From an uncultured Bacteroidales bacterium (GTDB lineage: Bacteria > Bacteroidota > Bacteroidia > Bacteroidales > Bacteroidaceae), in the NCBI GenBank assembly GCA_902799655.1, contig CADCBH010000013.1, positions 32,140 through 96,139 of the forward strand: DNA of 64,000 nt. Reading direction: 5' to 3'. Below are positions 34,154 to 48,493 of the stretch, piece after piece. The notes below the pieces were generated by a model that saw only the letters and a program-made list of their open reading frames with translations, had not been told where the DNA came from and did no database searches. Made by a program: the position numbers and the translations under genes. Every line of letters starts with the position of its first letter. Positions within the stretch are counted from its first letter, which is position 1.

Positions 34154-36265
34154 TTAGCGGGCATTAATCTCCTTGATAAGGCGATCGGCATGTCCCCAGC
34201 GGTCCATCATAAACAGCACGAAGCGGATATCGACGTTGATGGTACGAGCCAGTTCACGATCGAAGAAGATATCGCTGGAGAGGCTGTCCCAGTTGCCGTC
34301 GAAGGCCAGTCCGATGAGTTCGCCCTTGCCATTGAAGATGGGTGAGCCTGAGTTGCCACCCGTGATGTCGTTGTTCGAGAGGAAGCAGAGCTGCATAGTG
34401 CCCGTCATCTTGTCAGCATAAGGTCCGAAGTCCTTGCTGCCCAGCAGTTCGTGCATCACAGGCTCAGCAAAATACTCTACGTTTTCGTTGGCCTTCTGCA
34501 TCTTCTCCCACAGCGAGCGGGCAGTGGTGTAATAGCCGGAGGGCTTGCCACCTAATGAATATTCACCAATCTGACCATAGGTCATACGCATGGTGAAGTT
34601 GGCATCTGAGTAGTTGGGCAGGTCTTGTTCCATACGCAACTTGGCAGCACACAGCCACTGCTCCTGCTGGGCGATGCTGTCAGCCAATGCCAACAGGTCG
34701 GCACGCAGGGTAGCGCGCAGTTCCGTCAGGCAGAGTCCGTAGGCCACGCCGGGGTCTTTGTCGAACGACTTCTTGTTGATATAGATCTTCTTGCCGCTCT
34801 TCATCAGCATGGACTTCTTGTAGACATAGTCCACATAGGCGCGATAGTCGCCCTTGAAATCACGATCGACGACGTTGAAGATGTCAAGGTGGTATTTCTT
34901 GTCGATATGGTTGCGGTAGTTCTTCATCAAGGCAGCCAGCAATTCACGATCAGTTTCCAAGTCCCAGTCTTTGCTGTTGTCCTTGAACTCCACATACTGC
35001 TTGCTCTTCTTGTCCTTCGGACCTTTCACCTCGATACCACTATGTACCTGACGGGCACGACGTGTCAACTCGTCGCACTCACGTCCCCATGTATCGTTGT
35101 AATAGTAGAGGGCACGAACAGCATCGAAACGCTTCTGATACAGTTGTGCCAGCTTGTCGAAGTCGAGCTGTCCCTTCAGATAGCCCGTGGAATCCTGCCA
35201 ATGGCGCAGGCGCGTCTCAAACTGGCGCTTCTGCTGGATGAGTCCGATGCTGTCAATACACTTGTTCATACCAATGGAGTTCTTCCAATAGTTGCTGGAA
35301 TGGGCGTATTTCGACTCGTATTGGATGCGGATAGCCTCTGAGCTGAGCATACGGCGCCACATGATCTCCTGCTTGACACCACGAACCTGTATCATCGACT
35401 TGTTCATGGCATCGCGACGTTCCTGAATACCATAGCTCGACAAATAACGGCTGGTGCTGCCCGGATAACCAAGAATCATGGCAAAGTCGCCAGGCTTGTA
35501 GCCCTGCATCGATACAGGAGCCCATGACTTGGGATGATAAGGCACATTGTCCTTGGAATATTTGGCAGGACCGTTGGTCTTGGGATTGGCATAGATGCGG
35601 AATACGGAGTAGTCGCAGGTCTGACGCGGCCACATCCAGTTGTCCGTCTCGCCACCATATTTACCCATCGACTTAGGAACGGTGAATACCAGACGTACAT
35701 CGTTGAAGTCACGATAGGTAGTCAAATAATACTTGTTGCCCTCATAGAACGGCTTCACCTCTACGCGCAAGGTGGAATCCTGCTGATGGATATCCTTCAG
35801 CCAGGCGTTCTCGATAGAATCGACAATTTCGGCTTGTTTCTCTTTGGACAGTCCTTTCAGCTGAGGAATAATCTGGTCGGTGACATCCTTCTGCTCCACC
35901 ATGAAACTGACATAGAGATTGTCATTGGGCAGTTCCTCTTCATAGCTTTGTGCTACGAAGCCGTTGAGCATATAGTCGTGCTCTACAGTAGAGTGGCGAC
36001 GAATGGCATCGAAACCACAGTGGTGGTTGGTGAATACCAGTCCGTCTGGACTGACGACAACACCAGAGCAATAGCCTCCAAAGTTGATGACGTTATTCTT
36101 CACGGCATTGTCAGTCTGATACAGCTGTTCTATGGGCAGCTGGAAACCATACTGCTTCATCTGGTCGTAGATGGCAGTTGGCAGGTTGTAGAGTGTCCAC
36201 ATACCCTCGTCGGCATGAGCACCAAGGGTGCAGAGACACATCAATGATAAGAGTAGTTTTTTCAT
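34154..36265 (-). CDS. S46-family dipeptidyl-peptidase, DPP7 type
   Basis: The protein has 703 residues from ATG at 36265, where a signal peptide starts (MKKLLLSLMCLCTLGAHA). The first 10 codons of the longer frame are ignored. The chymotrypsin-like halves are seen as GGYCSGVVVSPDGLVFTNHHCG (catalytic His) and DITGGNSGSPIFNGKGELIG (catalytic Ser). The specificity residue in IGLAFDGNWDSLS is glycine. DPP7 has Gly there and DPP11, which prefers Asp/Glu, has Arg, so cleavage after hydrophobic P1 residues is expected. S46 enzymes release dipeptides in the periplasm of asaccharolytic and rumen Bacteroidota. It is 10 bases after the flippase. Confidence 0.93.
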   Translation of the reverse strand: MKKLLLSLMCLCTLGAHADEGMWTLYNLPTAIYDQMKQYGFQLPIEQLYQTDNAVKNNVINFGGYCSGVVVSPDGLVFTNHHCGFDAIRRHSTVEHDYMLNGFVAQSYEEELPNDNLYVSFMVEQKDVTDQIIPQLKGLSKEKQAEIVDSIENAWLKDIHQQDSTLRVEVKPFYEGNKYYLTTYRDFNDVRLVFTVPKSMGKYGGETDNWMWPRQTCDYSVFRIYANPKTNGPAKYSKDNVPYHPKSWAPVSMQGYKPGDFAMILGYPGSTSRYLSSYGIQERRDAMNKSMIQVRGVKQEIMWRRMLSSEAIRIQYESKYAHSSNYWKNSIGMNKCIDSIGLIQQKRQFETRLRHWQDSTGYLKGQLDFDKLAQLYQKRFDAVRALYYYNDTWGRECDELTRRARQVHSGIEVKGPKDKKSKQYVEFKDNSKDWDLETDRELLAALMKNYRNHIDKKYHLDIFNVVDRDFKGDYRAYVDYVYKKSMLMKSGKKIYINKKSFDKDPGVAYGLCLTELRATLRADLLALADSIAQQEQWLCAAKLRMEQDLPNYSDANFTMRMTYGQIGEYSLGGKPSGYYTTARSLWEKMQKANENVEYFAEPVMHELLGSKDFGPYADKMTGTMQLCFLSNNDITGGNSGSPIFNGKGELIGLAFDGNWDSLSSDIFFDRELARTINVDIRFVLFMMDRWGHADRLIKEINAR

Positions 36266-36275
36266 GTTGTATTTA

Positions 36276-37718
36276 CTATTTAAAATATTTTCCAATCACG
36301 GGGAGATTCTTCAGCGGTAAATCCTTATAAATGATATAAGCCACAAAGAGGATGATGATCAGCGTATTGAAGGCCAACGCTCCAATCATGGGCCATTCGC
36401 TGCTAAGTTGCATGAGGCAGAAGAAGCAGGCGGTGATGACCACGTAGAGGGTGATATCCTTCATCGGGTAGGGTATAGGGTTCTTCTTCTGTCCGACGAT
36501 ATAGCTCAGTACCATCGCCGTTCCATAACCTGCCACGCCGCCCCATGCACAGGCCCAATAGCCATACTTCGGGATGAAGAGGATGTTGACGGCAAAGAGC
36601 ACCAGACAGCCTGCTATGGAGAACCAGGCACCATAGATGGTCTTGTCGATGAGCTTATACCAGAACGACAGGTTGAAATAAACACCCATCATGATCTCTG
36701 CTGCCATGACGATAGGTACCACGCCCAATCCCTCACGATAGTTGGCACCTAATATATACTGTAGCAGGGGCATCCATCCCACGACGCAAAGATATGCCAG
36801 TAGCGTAAAGATGAGGAAGTACTTCATCGCTGTGGCATAGTATTCCGTCTTGTCGGCATCCTTGGACTTCGCGAAGACGATGGGCTCGTAGGCATAGCGG
36901 AAGGCCATGGTAATCATAGCCATAATCATCGCAATCTTCACACAAGAGCCGTAGTCACCCAGCAGGATGTTAGCCTGTTCTTCGTCGGGATAGACCAATG
37001 GGAAGATTATCTTATCAGCCACCTGATTCAGAATGCCTGCGATACCCAGTATCAAGATGGGCCATGAGTAGCTGAACATCTGGCGCAGCAGCTGGCCATC
37101 AAACTTCCACTGTATCTTTATCAAACCGGGTATGAAGAACAGGGTGATGAATGCTGTACACAACAGGTTAATAAAGAAGACGTAGAAAACAGATGTCTTG
37201 CCGAGGACGACAAAATACAGCACATTCAGTCCGATATTAAAGATGATGAACAGCATCTTCAGCGATGCGAAACGGATGGCACGCTTCTGGTAGCGCAAGA
37301 AGCTGAAGGGGATAGCCTGCAGGGCATCGAGGGCTACTACCACGCCCATCATTAGCAGATAGTCGGGGTGGGCAGCATAGCCAAGGGCTTCGCTGATGGG
37401 CGTGATCAGTCCGAACAGTAATAGCAGGAAGACAGCCGTCAATGAACCGACGACAGCCATTGCTGTAGAGAATACCGTATCGGGCTTGTTCTTCTCGTCG
37501 TTGGCAAAGCGGAATAAGGACGTCTCCATACCAAAGGTCAATATCACCAGTATCAGTGCTACATAGGCATAGACATTGGTGCTGATGCCATAGTCGCCCG
37601 TTTCATGGGGCATGTAGTAGGTATAGAGCGGTACTAAGAGGTAGTTGAGGAATCTGCCGACAATGCTCGACAGTCCGTAGATGGCCGTATCCTTGGCCAA
37701 GGATTTCATGTTTGCCAT
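36276..37718 (-). CDS. Oligosaccharide flippase of the MOP/Wzx type
   Basis: The 480-residue protein has about twelve to fourteen hydrophobic helices. The N-terminal string LAKDTAIYGLSSIVGRFLNYLLVPLYTYYM and the second half FKSWPILILGI-like helix (FSYSWPILILGIAGILNQVADKI) fit the polysaccharide transporter family. It would flip lipid-linked sugar units for surface polysaccharide. No glycosyltransferase is close by, so its pathway is not shown. A start at the second Met (37709) is equally possible. It follows the esterase gene by 20 bases. Confidence 0.85.
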   Translation of the reverse strand: MANMKSLAKDTAIYGLSSIVGRFLNYLLVPLYTYYMPHETGDYGISTNVYAYVALILVILTFGMETSLFRFANDEKNKPDTVFSTAMAVVGSLTAVFLLLLFGLITPISEALGYAAHPDYLLMMGVVVALDALQAIPFSFLRYQKRAIRFASLKMLFIIFNIGLNVLYFVVLGKTSVFYVFFINLLCTAFITLFFIPGLIKIQWKFDGQLLRQMFSYSWPILILGIAGILNQVADKIIFPLVYPDEEQANILLGDYGSCVKIAMIMAMITMAFRYAYEPIVFAKSKDADKTEYYATAMKYFLIFTLLAYLCVVGWMPLLQYILGANYREGLGVVPIVMAAEIMMGVYFNLSFWYKLIDKTIYGAWFSIAGCLVLFAVNILFIPKYGYWACAWGGVAGYGTAMVLSYIVGQKKNPIPYPMKDITLYVVITACFFCLMQLSSEWPMIGALAFNTLIIILFVAYIIYKDLPLKNLPVIGKYFK

Positions 37719-37738
37719 ATGAGCGTATAATCATTAAA

Positions 37739-38554
37739 TCAGAAGCTGCGCAACCATGCTTTGAGCTCTAACATCATCTCGAGGTGATAGGCAAACGACT
37801 GGCGGATGCCAAAGCCATGACCTCCAGAAGGATAGATATGCATCGCTGCTGGTACCTTGTTGGCAAACAGCTCTTCATAGTAGTTGACACTGTTGACGGG
37901 CAGTACGACACGATCGTCGTCAGCCAGGATGATGAAGGCGCGAGGGGTATGACGACCCACATGTTGTTCGTTGCAATACTCATTGATGAGCTTACGCTTG
38001 GGCTTCTTGCCTAACAGGTTGTCGCGCGAACCCTGATGCGTGGTACCCTGTTCCATAGAGATGACAGGATAGAACAGTATCTGGAAGTTGGGCGCAGCAT
38101 CGCCCGAGGCATGCGTTGCAACGGTAGAGGCCAGATGGCCACCAGCCGAGAAACCCATAATACCCACATCCTTGGGGTTGATGTGCCACGCAGCAGCGTT
38201 TTGACGCACCAGGCGCATGGCCTCTTCAGCATCCTCACCAGGTATCTGCCATACACCATGAGGCATGCGATACTTCAACACGATGAGAGCGATGCCCTGA
38301 CCATTGAAGAAAGGCGCCCACTGGTGTCCCTCATGATCCATGGCCAGATGGCTGTAGCCGCCACCAGGACAGCAGACGACAGCACGACCTGTTGCCATCT
38401 TCTCTTCAGGGAGATAGACCCACATCTTTGCCATGTCCTTCGGGTCGTTATTACTGGTCTGCGGACCATTGGGCCACAGATTCATCTCTATCGCTTTCTG
38501 GGCGAACACCTGTGCCGAGATACACATCATGATAAAAAACAGGATTTTCTTCAT
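37739..38554 (-). CDS. Exported alpha/beta-hydrolase, acetylxylan-esterase-like
   Basis: The protein has 271 residues from ATG at 38554 (MKKILFFIMMCISAQVFAQ signal peptide). The earlier ATG lies inside the -7 box TACCTTTG (38576-38583, minus). The nucleophile elbow is GFSAGGH, the oxyanion-region string CCPGGGYSHLAMDHEG, and the catalytic Asp and His are probably in LADDDRVV and GGHGFG. It belongs to the BD-FAE/Axe-like esterases found with xylan and pectin genes. It leads the four-gene minus operon. Confidence 0.85.
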   Translation of the reverse strand: MKKILFFIMMCISAQVFAQKAIEMNLWPNGPQTSNNDPKDMAKMWVYLPEEKMATGRAVVCCPGGGYSHLAMDHEGHQWAPFFNGQGIALIVLKYRMPHGVWQIPGEDAEEAMRLVRQNAAAWHINPKDVGIMGFSAGGHLASTVATHASGDAAPNFQILFYPVISMEQGTTHQGSRDNLLGKKPKRKLINEYCNEQHVGRHTPRAFIILADDDRVVLPVNSVNYYEELFANKVPAAMHIYPSGGHGFGIRQSFAYHLEMMLELKAWLRSF

Positions 38555-38575
38555 AACTCTTTGCTTTATTGCTTG

Positions 38576-38603
38576 CAAAGGTACAAATTATTTTGTAATT
38601 TTG
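38576..38603. promoter_or_regulatory. Divergent promoter pair between two esterase genes
   Basis: TACCTTTG on the minus strand (38576-38583) and TAATTTTG on the plus strand (38596-38603) are only 12 bases apart, so polymerases on the two sites would compete. Confidence 0.65.
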
Positions 38604-38633
38604 CACCATTATTGAAATAAAACGCATAAAACT

Positions 38634-40094
38634 ATGAATCGAAGGCTTTTTTTCCTTGCATTACTGATGATATGGGCTGTCACGATGCAAGCTAAAGTGA
38701 GACTGTCCCATCTGGTCAGCGACAATATGGTTATCCAACAGCAGACGGATGTCCGCCTATGGGGTTGGGCCAAAGCGGGTAAGAAGGTTATCGCCACGAC
38801 GTCGTGGTCGAATCAGAAGTCGGAAGCCAAAGCCGACCAGCAGGGACGCTGGTTGTTGACAGTCAAGTCGCCTGCTGCCTCTTATGAGCCGCTGAGCATC
38901 ACTTTCGACGATGGCGATGGAAGGGTGACCATCCATAATGTGCTGGCTGGTGAGGTGTGGGTATGTGCTGGTCAGTCGAATATGGAGATGCCCGTTAAGG
39001 GCTTTGGCATGTGCCCTGTCCAAGACTATAACCATCATGTCGTGGATGCCATCAACTCCAAGGGAGTCCGCAGTCTCAAGATACCCAGCATTATGAGTAG
39101 CAAACCGTTGGATGATGCCAACTGCGAATGGCGTCAGTGCTCACCCAAGACGGTAGGCGAGTTCTCTGCTACGGGTTATTTCTTTGCCCGCCTGTTGAGT
39201 CGTACCCTCGACATTCCCGTAGGTATCATCGAAGCCAACAAGGGAGGAACGCGTGTAGAGAGTTGGTTGACCAAGGAGAATCTGGAGCACTACACCAACG
39301 ATCCCACGGATTCGGTGGCTATCTGTCAGAAATGGCCGGAGTGGGACTATCATCGTTCACTCTTATGGGGTAACGGCACTTTCAACCCCATCCTGAACTA
39401 TACCGTGAAAGGTATTATCTACTATCAAGGCTGCTCGAATGTCGGCGACCCTGGCGACCAGTACTCACAACGCATGAAGTTGCTGGTTGAGCAATGGCGC
39501 AGCCAGTTCAAACTCGGCGAGATTCCTTTCTACTTCGTACAAATAGCCCCTTGGGCGTATGACGATGGTGACGTCAATGCCGTGAGTGGTGCTCTGTTGC
39601 GTGAACAGCAGTTCAAAGCTGCCCAGATGATTCCTAACAGTTCGCTGGTATGTACCAACGACCTGGTCTATCCTTACGAGTATTCCCAGATACACCCCAC
39701 CCAGAAGCAAGGGGTAGGAGAACGCCTGGCCTTTACCGCATTGAATCGTGACTACGGCTACGAGACCATTCAGTACAAAAGCTCCTCATACAAGGATATG
39801 ACCATCAAGAACGATACGGTATTCATCCATACTCAGGATAACTACTGGTGTGATGCTCCTTTCGAGCAGATGCAGGGCTTCGAAGTGGCTGGCGAGGACC
39901 GTGTGTTCTATCCTGCTGAGGCCAAGCATTTCTGGCAGCCAGGAGGTGGTTACTGGGATGAGGCCATTATCGTCACTTCTCCTCAAGTTAACAAGCCTGT
40001 GGCAGTACGCTACTGTTTCAAGAATTTCCAATTGGGCAATGTCAAGAACGGCGGCAATCTACCTTTATTCCCCTTTAGAACAGACAACTGGTAA
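38634..40094 (+). CDS. Exported SGNH acetylesterase (sialate O-acetylesterase family), second copy
   Basis: The 486-residue protein has a signal peptide ending TMQA. The active-site blocks are VWVCAGQSNMEMPVKGFG (Ser), IIEANKGGTRVESWL, IIYYQGCSNVGDPGDQY and IHPTQKQGVGERLAF (His). It lacks the 120-residue beta-sandwich insert found in the 20988-22931 homologue, and in the glycine block a Cys replaces the usual Glu-Ser (QGCSN against QGESN). It should deacetylate sugars. Its stop and the next ATG share a base. Confidence 0.85.
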   Translation: MNRRLFFLALLMIWAVTMQAKVRLSHLVSDNMVIQQQTDVRLWGWAKAGKKVIATTSWSNQKSEAKADQQGRWLLTVKSPAASYEPLSITFDDGDGRVTIHNVLAGEVWVCAGQSNMEMPVKGFGMCPVQDYNHHVVDAINSKGVRSLKIPSIMSSKPLDDANCEWRQCSPKTVGEFSATGYFFARLLSRTLDIPVGIIEANKGGTRVESWLTKENLEHYTNDPTDSVAICQKWPEWDYHRSLLWGNGTFNPILNYTVKGIIYYQGCSNVGDPGDQYSQRMKLLVEQWRSQFKLGEIPFYFVQIAPWAYDDGDVNAVSGALLREQQFKAAQMIPNSSLVCTNDLVYPYEYSQIHPTQKQGVGERLAFTALNRDYGYETIQYKSSSYKDMTIKNDTVFIHTQDNYWCDAPFEQMQGFEVAGEDRVFYPAEAKHFWQPGGGYWDEAIIVTSPQVNKPVAVRYCFKNFQLGNVKNGGNLPLFPFRTDNW

Positions 40095-40639
40095 TGGAGC
40101 ACCCATTAGAGACATTCAAATACTGTCCCGTATGTGGCAGTGCGCATTTTGAGGTGAACAACTTCAAGAGTAAGAAATGTCGTGACTGTGGCTTCACCTA
40201 TTATGCCAATCCGTGCTCAGCGACGGCAGCCTTCATCGTCAATGATAACAACGAACTGCTGGTAGTACGTCGCGCCAAAGAGCCTGCCAAGGGTACCCTC
40301 GATCTACCGGGTGGTTTTTGTGATATGGGAGAAACCGTTGAGGACGGTATGCGGCGTGAAATCAAGGAAGAAACAGGTCTGGAGGTCGATGACATCCAGT
40401 ATCTTTTCTCTTCCCCCAATGTCTATATGTACAGCGGCATGGGTGTCCATACCCTTGACATGGACTACTTAGTGCGTGTGCATGGCGATGCTGTCGCCGT
40501 GAAAGCTGCCGACGATGCTGCCGAGGCCATCTGGATACCTATTGACAAAGTCAATCCTGCTGAATTTGGTCTTCTCAGCATCCGTCATGCTGTCATCCGT
40601 TTCTTGTCCGATGTTTCTATTTATATTCACTCGGACTGA
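40094..40639 (+). CDS. NUDIX hydrolase with N-terminal zinc ribbon
   Basis: The 181-residue protein has a zinc ribbon CPVC...CRDCG (residues 11-33) ahead of a NUDIX fold. The NUDIX box is GGFCDMGETVEDGMRREI followed by KEETGL, fully matching Gx5Ex7REUxEExGU. The layout recalls NudC/NADH-pyrophosphatase relatives, but the substrate is unknown. The ATG overlaps the previous stop by one base, so the two are coupled. Confidence 0.88.
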   Translation: MEHPLETFKYCPVCGSAHFEVNNFKSKKCRDCGFTYYANPCSATAAFIVNDNNELLVVRRAKEPAKGTLDLPGGFCDMGETVEDGMRREIKEETGLEVDDIQYLFSSPNVYMYSGMGVHTLDMDYLVRVHGDAVAVKAADDAAEAIWIPIDKVNPAEFGLLSIRHAVIRFLSDVSIYIHSD

Positions 40640-40978
40640 TACCAAACTGTTTCTTAAAGACGGTCGAGAAATGGCTTTGTGAGCTGAAGCTACACTTATC
40701 GGCAATTTCAGATACCGTATATTTGCCACTCTTCAGCAACTCTGCAGCACGGTTCAACTTATAGGTACGGAAGAAGCTGATTGCCACATCGGAGAGTATG
40801 AGGTTGGGCTCCGCTGCCCGCATCTCCTCCAAAGCGGTATCGGCATCGACGCAGGTGATGAGCTGGTAGTCGCGTGAGAAAAGAACGCGCATGTAGTTGA
40901 CCACCTCCGTATCGTCATCCACCACGAGGATGGTGGGACGATCGTCCTCGGGAAGCGAAGGATCAGTAGTGGCTGGCC
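40617..40978 (-). pseudogene. Remnant of a hybrid two-component regulator (receiver fused to AraC helix-turn-helix)
   Basis: Reading the minus strand, a typical linker (PEDDRPTILVVDDD) enters a receiver domain and runs to LILSDV, where the phospho-acceptor Asp lies. It then jumps in frame to an AraC-type DNA-binding end: FFRTYKLNRAAELLKSGKYTV, then SEIADKCSFSSQSHFS, then FKKQFGISPSEYK. The rest of the receiver and the first helix-turn-helix are missing, and the sensor and kinase part upstream is gone: a stop lies in frame near 40984. Intact proteins of this kind are well over 1,000 residues and control polysaccharide genes. A short ORF of 102 codons could still be made from GTG at 40925, but regulation by it is doubtful. 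Confidence 0.8.
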
Positions 40979-41104
40979 CAGTACATTACAGGAAGCGGAT
41001 TCACCAACTTCGAGTACATCGAACGCGCAGGTGTTCACAACTGGAAGTTCTGGAAGGAGTGCTATCCAAAATTTATGGCAAAACTTGGCCATTATTTCAA
41101 ATAA
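40979..41104 (+). pseudogene. C-terminal remnant of an esterase
   Basis: In the frame ending at TAA 41102-41104 the plus strand reads YITGSGFTNFEYIERAG then VHNWKFWKECYPKFMAKLG. The HNWKFW string is the catalytic-histidine region of esterase-D/feruloyl-esterase-like enzymes. Everything before it is missing, as the sequence passes at about 40978 into the regulator remnant on the other strand. Confidence 0.7.
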
Positions 41105-42358
<1,254 letters not shown>

Positions 42359-42364
42359 AGTCTT

Positions 42365-44725
42365 ATGAAAAAATCCGTATTATTTATTGTTGCATCGGCT
42401 GCGCTGATGGTTGGCTGTACGTCTGCTGACAAGGTGGCTCAAAAGACCATTGACCAGCAGGAAGTAATCAGTAAGTTGTCACTCGAAGACAAGGCACACT
42501 TCGTCATTGGTGTAGGTATGGCTGGCTTCAGCGGCGACAATGCCGTGATTGGTGCCACCCAGAGTCTCGTTCCTGGTGCCGCCGGTACTACCTACCCACT
42601 CGATTCACTGGGCATTCCTGCTATCGTATTGGCTGACGGTCCTGCCGGCCTTCGTATCGATGCTACTCGTGAAGGTGACTCTGCCACATACTACTGCACT
42701 CACTTCCCCATTGGAACACTGCTTGCCTCCACCTGGAATACGGATCTTATTGAGGAAGTCGGTCAGGCCATTGGCGAGGAGGTGAAGGAGTATGGTGCTG
42801 ACGTGCTGTTGGCTCCTGCGCTGAACATCATGCGTAATCCCCTCTGCGGACGTAACTTCGAATATTACTCTGAGGATCCTGTGGTAGCAGGAAAGACCGC
42901 TTCTGCCTATATCGCTGGTGTGCAGAAGAACGATGTGGGTACCAGCATCAAGCACTTCGCTGCCAACAATCAGGAAACCAACCGCATGAACACCGATGCA
43001 CGCATCTCTCAGCGTGCCCTTCGTGAGATTTATCTGAAGGGCTTCGAGATTGCCATCAAGGAGAGCAAGCCATGGACGGTAATGACCTCTTATAACTATA
43101 TCAACGGTACCTACACTTCCGAGAGCAAGGATTTGGTTCAGACTATCCTCCGCAATGAGTGGGGCTATGAAGGAACCGTGATGACCGACTGGTTTGGTGG
43201 TAAGGATGGTGCCAAACAGATGTGGGCTGGTAACGACATGCTGCAGCCTGGTAAGAACGAACAGTTCGACAGCATCGTGGCAGGTGTGAAAAGTGGTAAA
43301 CTCGCTGAGGCCGATCTCGACCGCAACGTTGCACGCATCTTGAACCTTGTGGAGAAGAGTCCGCGTTTCCAAGGCTATAAGTACTCGAACAAACCCGACC
43401 TCAAGGCACATGCACAGGTTACACGTCAGTCTGCTGCCGAGGGCATGGTACTGATGAAGAACGAGAAGGCCCTGCCATTTGCAGAAAGTGTTAAGAATGT
43501 AGCCCTTTACGGCAATACTTCTTACGACTTCATCGCTGGTGGAACAGGTTCTGGTAATGTGAATCATGCTTATGTAGTCTCTCTGCTCGACGGCTTGAAG
43601 AATGGCGGCTATACCGTTTCTGAGGAACTGAAGACTGCCTACGAAACCTATATCGCTGATGCCAAGAAGAAGGCAGAGGCTGAACTAGAGGCCAAGGCCA
43701 AGAAGGATCCGAAGAGTGCGATGCTGGCTCGTTTCCTTCCACAGCCGTTGCCCGCAGAGAAACTCTTCTCTGTTGACGAATTGACTGCCCAGGCAGCCAA
43801 TGCTGATGTAGCTGTCATTACCCTTGGTCGCCTCTCTGGTGAGTTCTTGGATCGCAATGTGGCTAATTTCAACCTCAGTGATTCGGAGCGTAAACTCATC
43901 GAACAGGTTTGCGAGGTTTACCACAAGGCCAACAAGCAGGTTGTTGTGCTGTTGAACATTGGTGGTGTCATCGAGACGACTTCTTGGAAGGAGTTACCTG
44001 ATGCTATCCTTTGTGCATGGCAAGCTGGCCAGGAAGGTGGAAACAGTGTCGTTGATGTACTTAGCGGCAAGCAGTCGCCATCTGGTAAGTTCACCATGAC
44101 GTGGCCTGTGAAGTTCACTGACGCTTACAGCTCAAAGAACTTCCCCATCGATGAGGATCCACGTATCGACATGCTGAATCAAGGTCAGAAGGGTAATGTG
44201 AAGAACGTAGATTATACCAACTACGAGGAGGACATCTATGTAGGCTATCGTTACTTTGACAGCTTTAACGTTCCCGTGAGCTATCCCTTCGGCTATGGAC
44301 TCTCTTATACCACCTTCGAGTATAGTGATGCCAAAATCAGTATGGATGGCGACTTGGCTATTGTCACCGTCAAGGTGACCAATACAGGAAGTCGTGAGGG
44401 TAAGGAGGTTGTTGAGCTTTACGTCTCAGCACCCGACAATAAGGCAGCCAACAAACCTGCCAAGGAGTTGAAGGCTTATGCCAAGACTAAGGTCTTGAAG
44501 GCTGGCGAGAACGAGACTGTCACTTTGAAGGTCAATACTGCCGATCTTGCTTCGTTCGATGAAACAGCTTCTGCATGGGTTGTTGCCGAGGGCGAATATC
44601 AGTTCCTTGTTGGCGCTTCATCTCAAGATATCAAGGCCACTCTTATGACTAATGTCAAGGGTCAGCAGACCAAAGCCAATGACGTGATGAAACCTGAAGT
44701 GAAGTTGAATCTCCTAAGAAGATAA
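42365..44725 (+). CDS. GH3 beta-glycosidase, probable lipoprotein, copy A
   Basis: The 786-residue protein has a lipobox-like start (ALMVGC, Cys19), suggesting attachment to the outer membrane. The GH3 N-domain motifs are NPLCGRNFEYYSEDP, KHFAANNQETNR and the nucleophile Asp in GTVMTDWFGG. The second domain and a C-terminal fibronectin-III-like domain (VSYPFGYGLSYTTFEYS onwards) complete the family's plan. Activity could be beta-glucosidase or beta-xylosidase. Its context of esterases favours plant cell wall oligosaccharides. Confidence 0.93.
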   Translation: MKKSVLFIVASAALMVGCTSADKVAQKTIDQQEVISKLSLEDKAHFVIGVGMAGFSGDNAVIGATQSLVPGAAGTTYPLDSLGIPAIVLADGPAGLRIDATREGDSATYYCTHFPIGTLLASTWNTDLIEEVGQAIGEEVKEYGADVLLAPALNIMRNPLCGRNFEYYSEDPVVAGKTASAYIAGVQKNDVGTSIKHFAANNQETNRMNTDARISQRALREIYLKGFEIAIKESKPWTVMTSYNYINGTYTSESKDLVQTILRNEWGYEGTVMTDWFGGKDGAKQMWAGNDMLQPGKNEQFDSIVAGVKSGKLAEADLDRNVARILNLVEKSPRFQGYKYSNKPDLKAHAQVTRQSAAEGMVLMKNEKALPFAESVKNVALYGNTSYDFIAGGTGSGNVNHAYVVSLLDGLKNGGYTVSEELKTAYETYIADAKKKAEAELEAKAKKDPKSAMLARFLPQPLPAEKLFSVDELTAQAANADVAVITLGRLSGEFLDRNVANFNLSDSERKLIEQVCEVYHKANKQVVVLLNIGGVIETTSWKELPDAILCAWQAGQEGGNSVVDVLSGKQSPSGKFTMTWPVKFTDAYSSKNFPIDEDPRIDMLNQGQKGNVKNVDYTNYEEDIYVGYRYFDSFNVPVSYPFGYGLSYTTFEYSDAKISMDGDLAIVTVKVTNTGSREGKEVVELYVSAPDNKAANKPAKELKAYAKTKVLKAGENETVTLKVNTADLASFDETASAWVVAEGEYQFLVGASSQDIKATLMTNVKGQQTKANDVMKPEVKLNLLRR

Positions 44726-44730
44726 CATAC

Positions 44731-48308
<3,578 letters not shown>

Positions 48309-48330
48309 TCTTCACTCCGATATAAGTAAA

Positions 48331-48361
48331 TGGGCTGGCAATGATGTCAGCTCATTTTTTG
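48331..48361 (+). terminator. Terminator of the CE1-GH3-GH3-CE1 operon
   Basis: The stem TGGGCTG (48331-48337) pairs with CAGCTCA (48348-48354), including one G-U pair, and is followed by six T. Confidence 0.75.
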
Positions 48362-48423
48362 TCTGAAACGTTAAGAAAATAAAAAAACTACTATATATAT
48401 AAGGTGTAACCAAAACTTTTGCT

Positions 48424-48431
48424 TACTTTTG
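48424..48431 (+). promoter_or_regulatory. Promoter -7 box of the topA operon
   Basis: TACTTTTG lies 62 bases upstream of the topA ATG at 48494. It also shows that the earlier in-frame start candidate is transcription signal, not coding. Confidence 0.5.
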
Positions 48432-48493
48432 CCGCCCGAAAGTTGACTTCAGTCCGCTTTCTGATGATTAGAAAACATAAGAAACTAAGAAAT

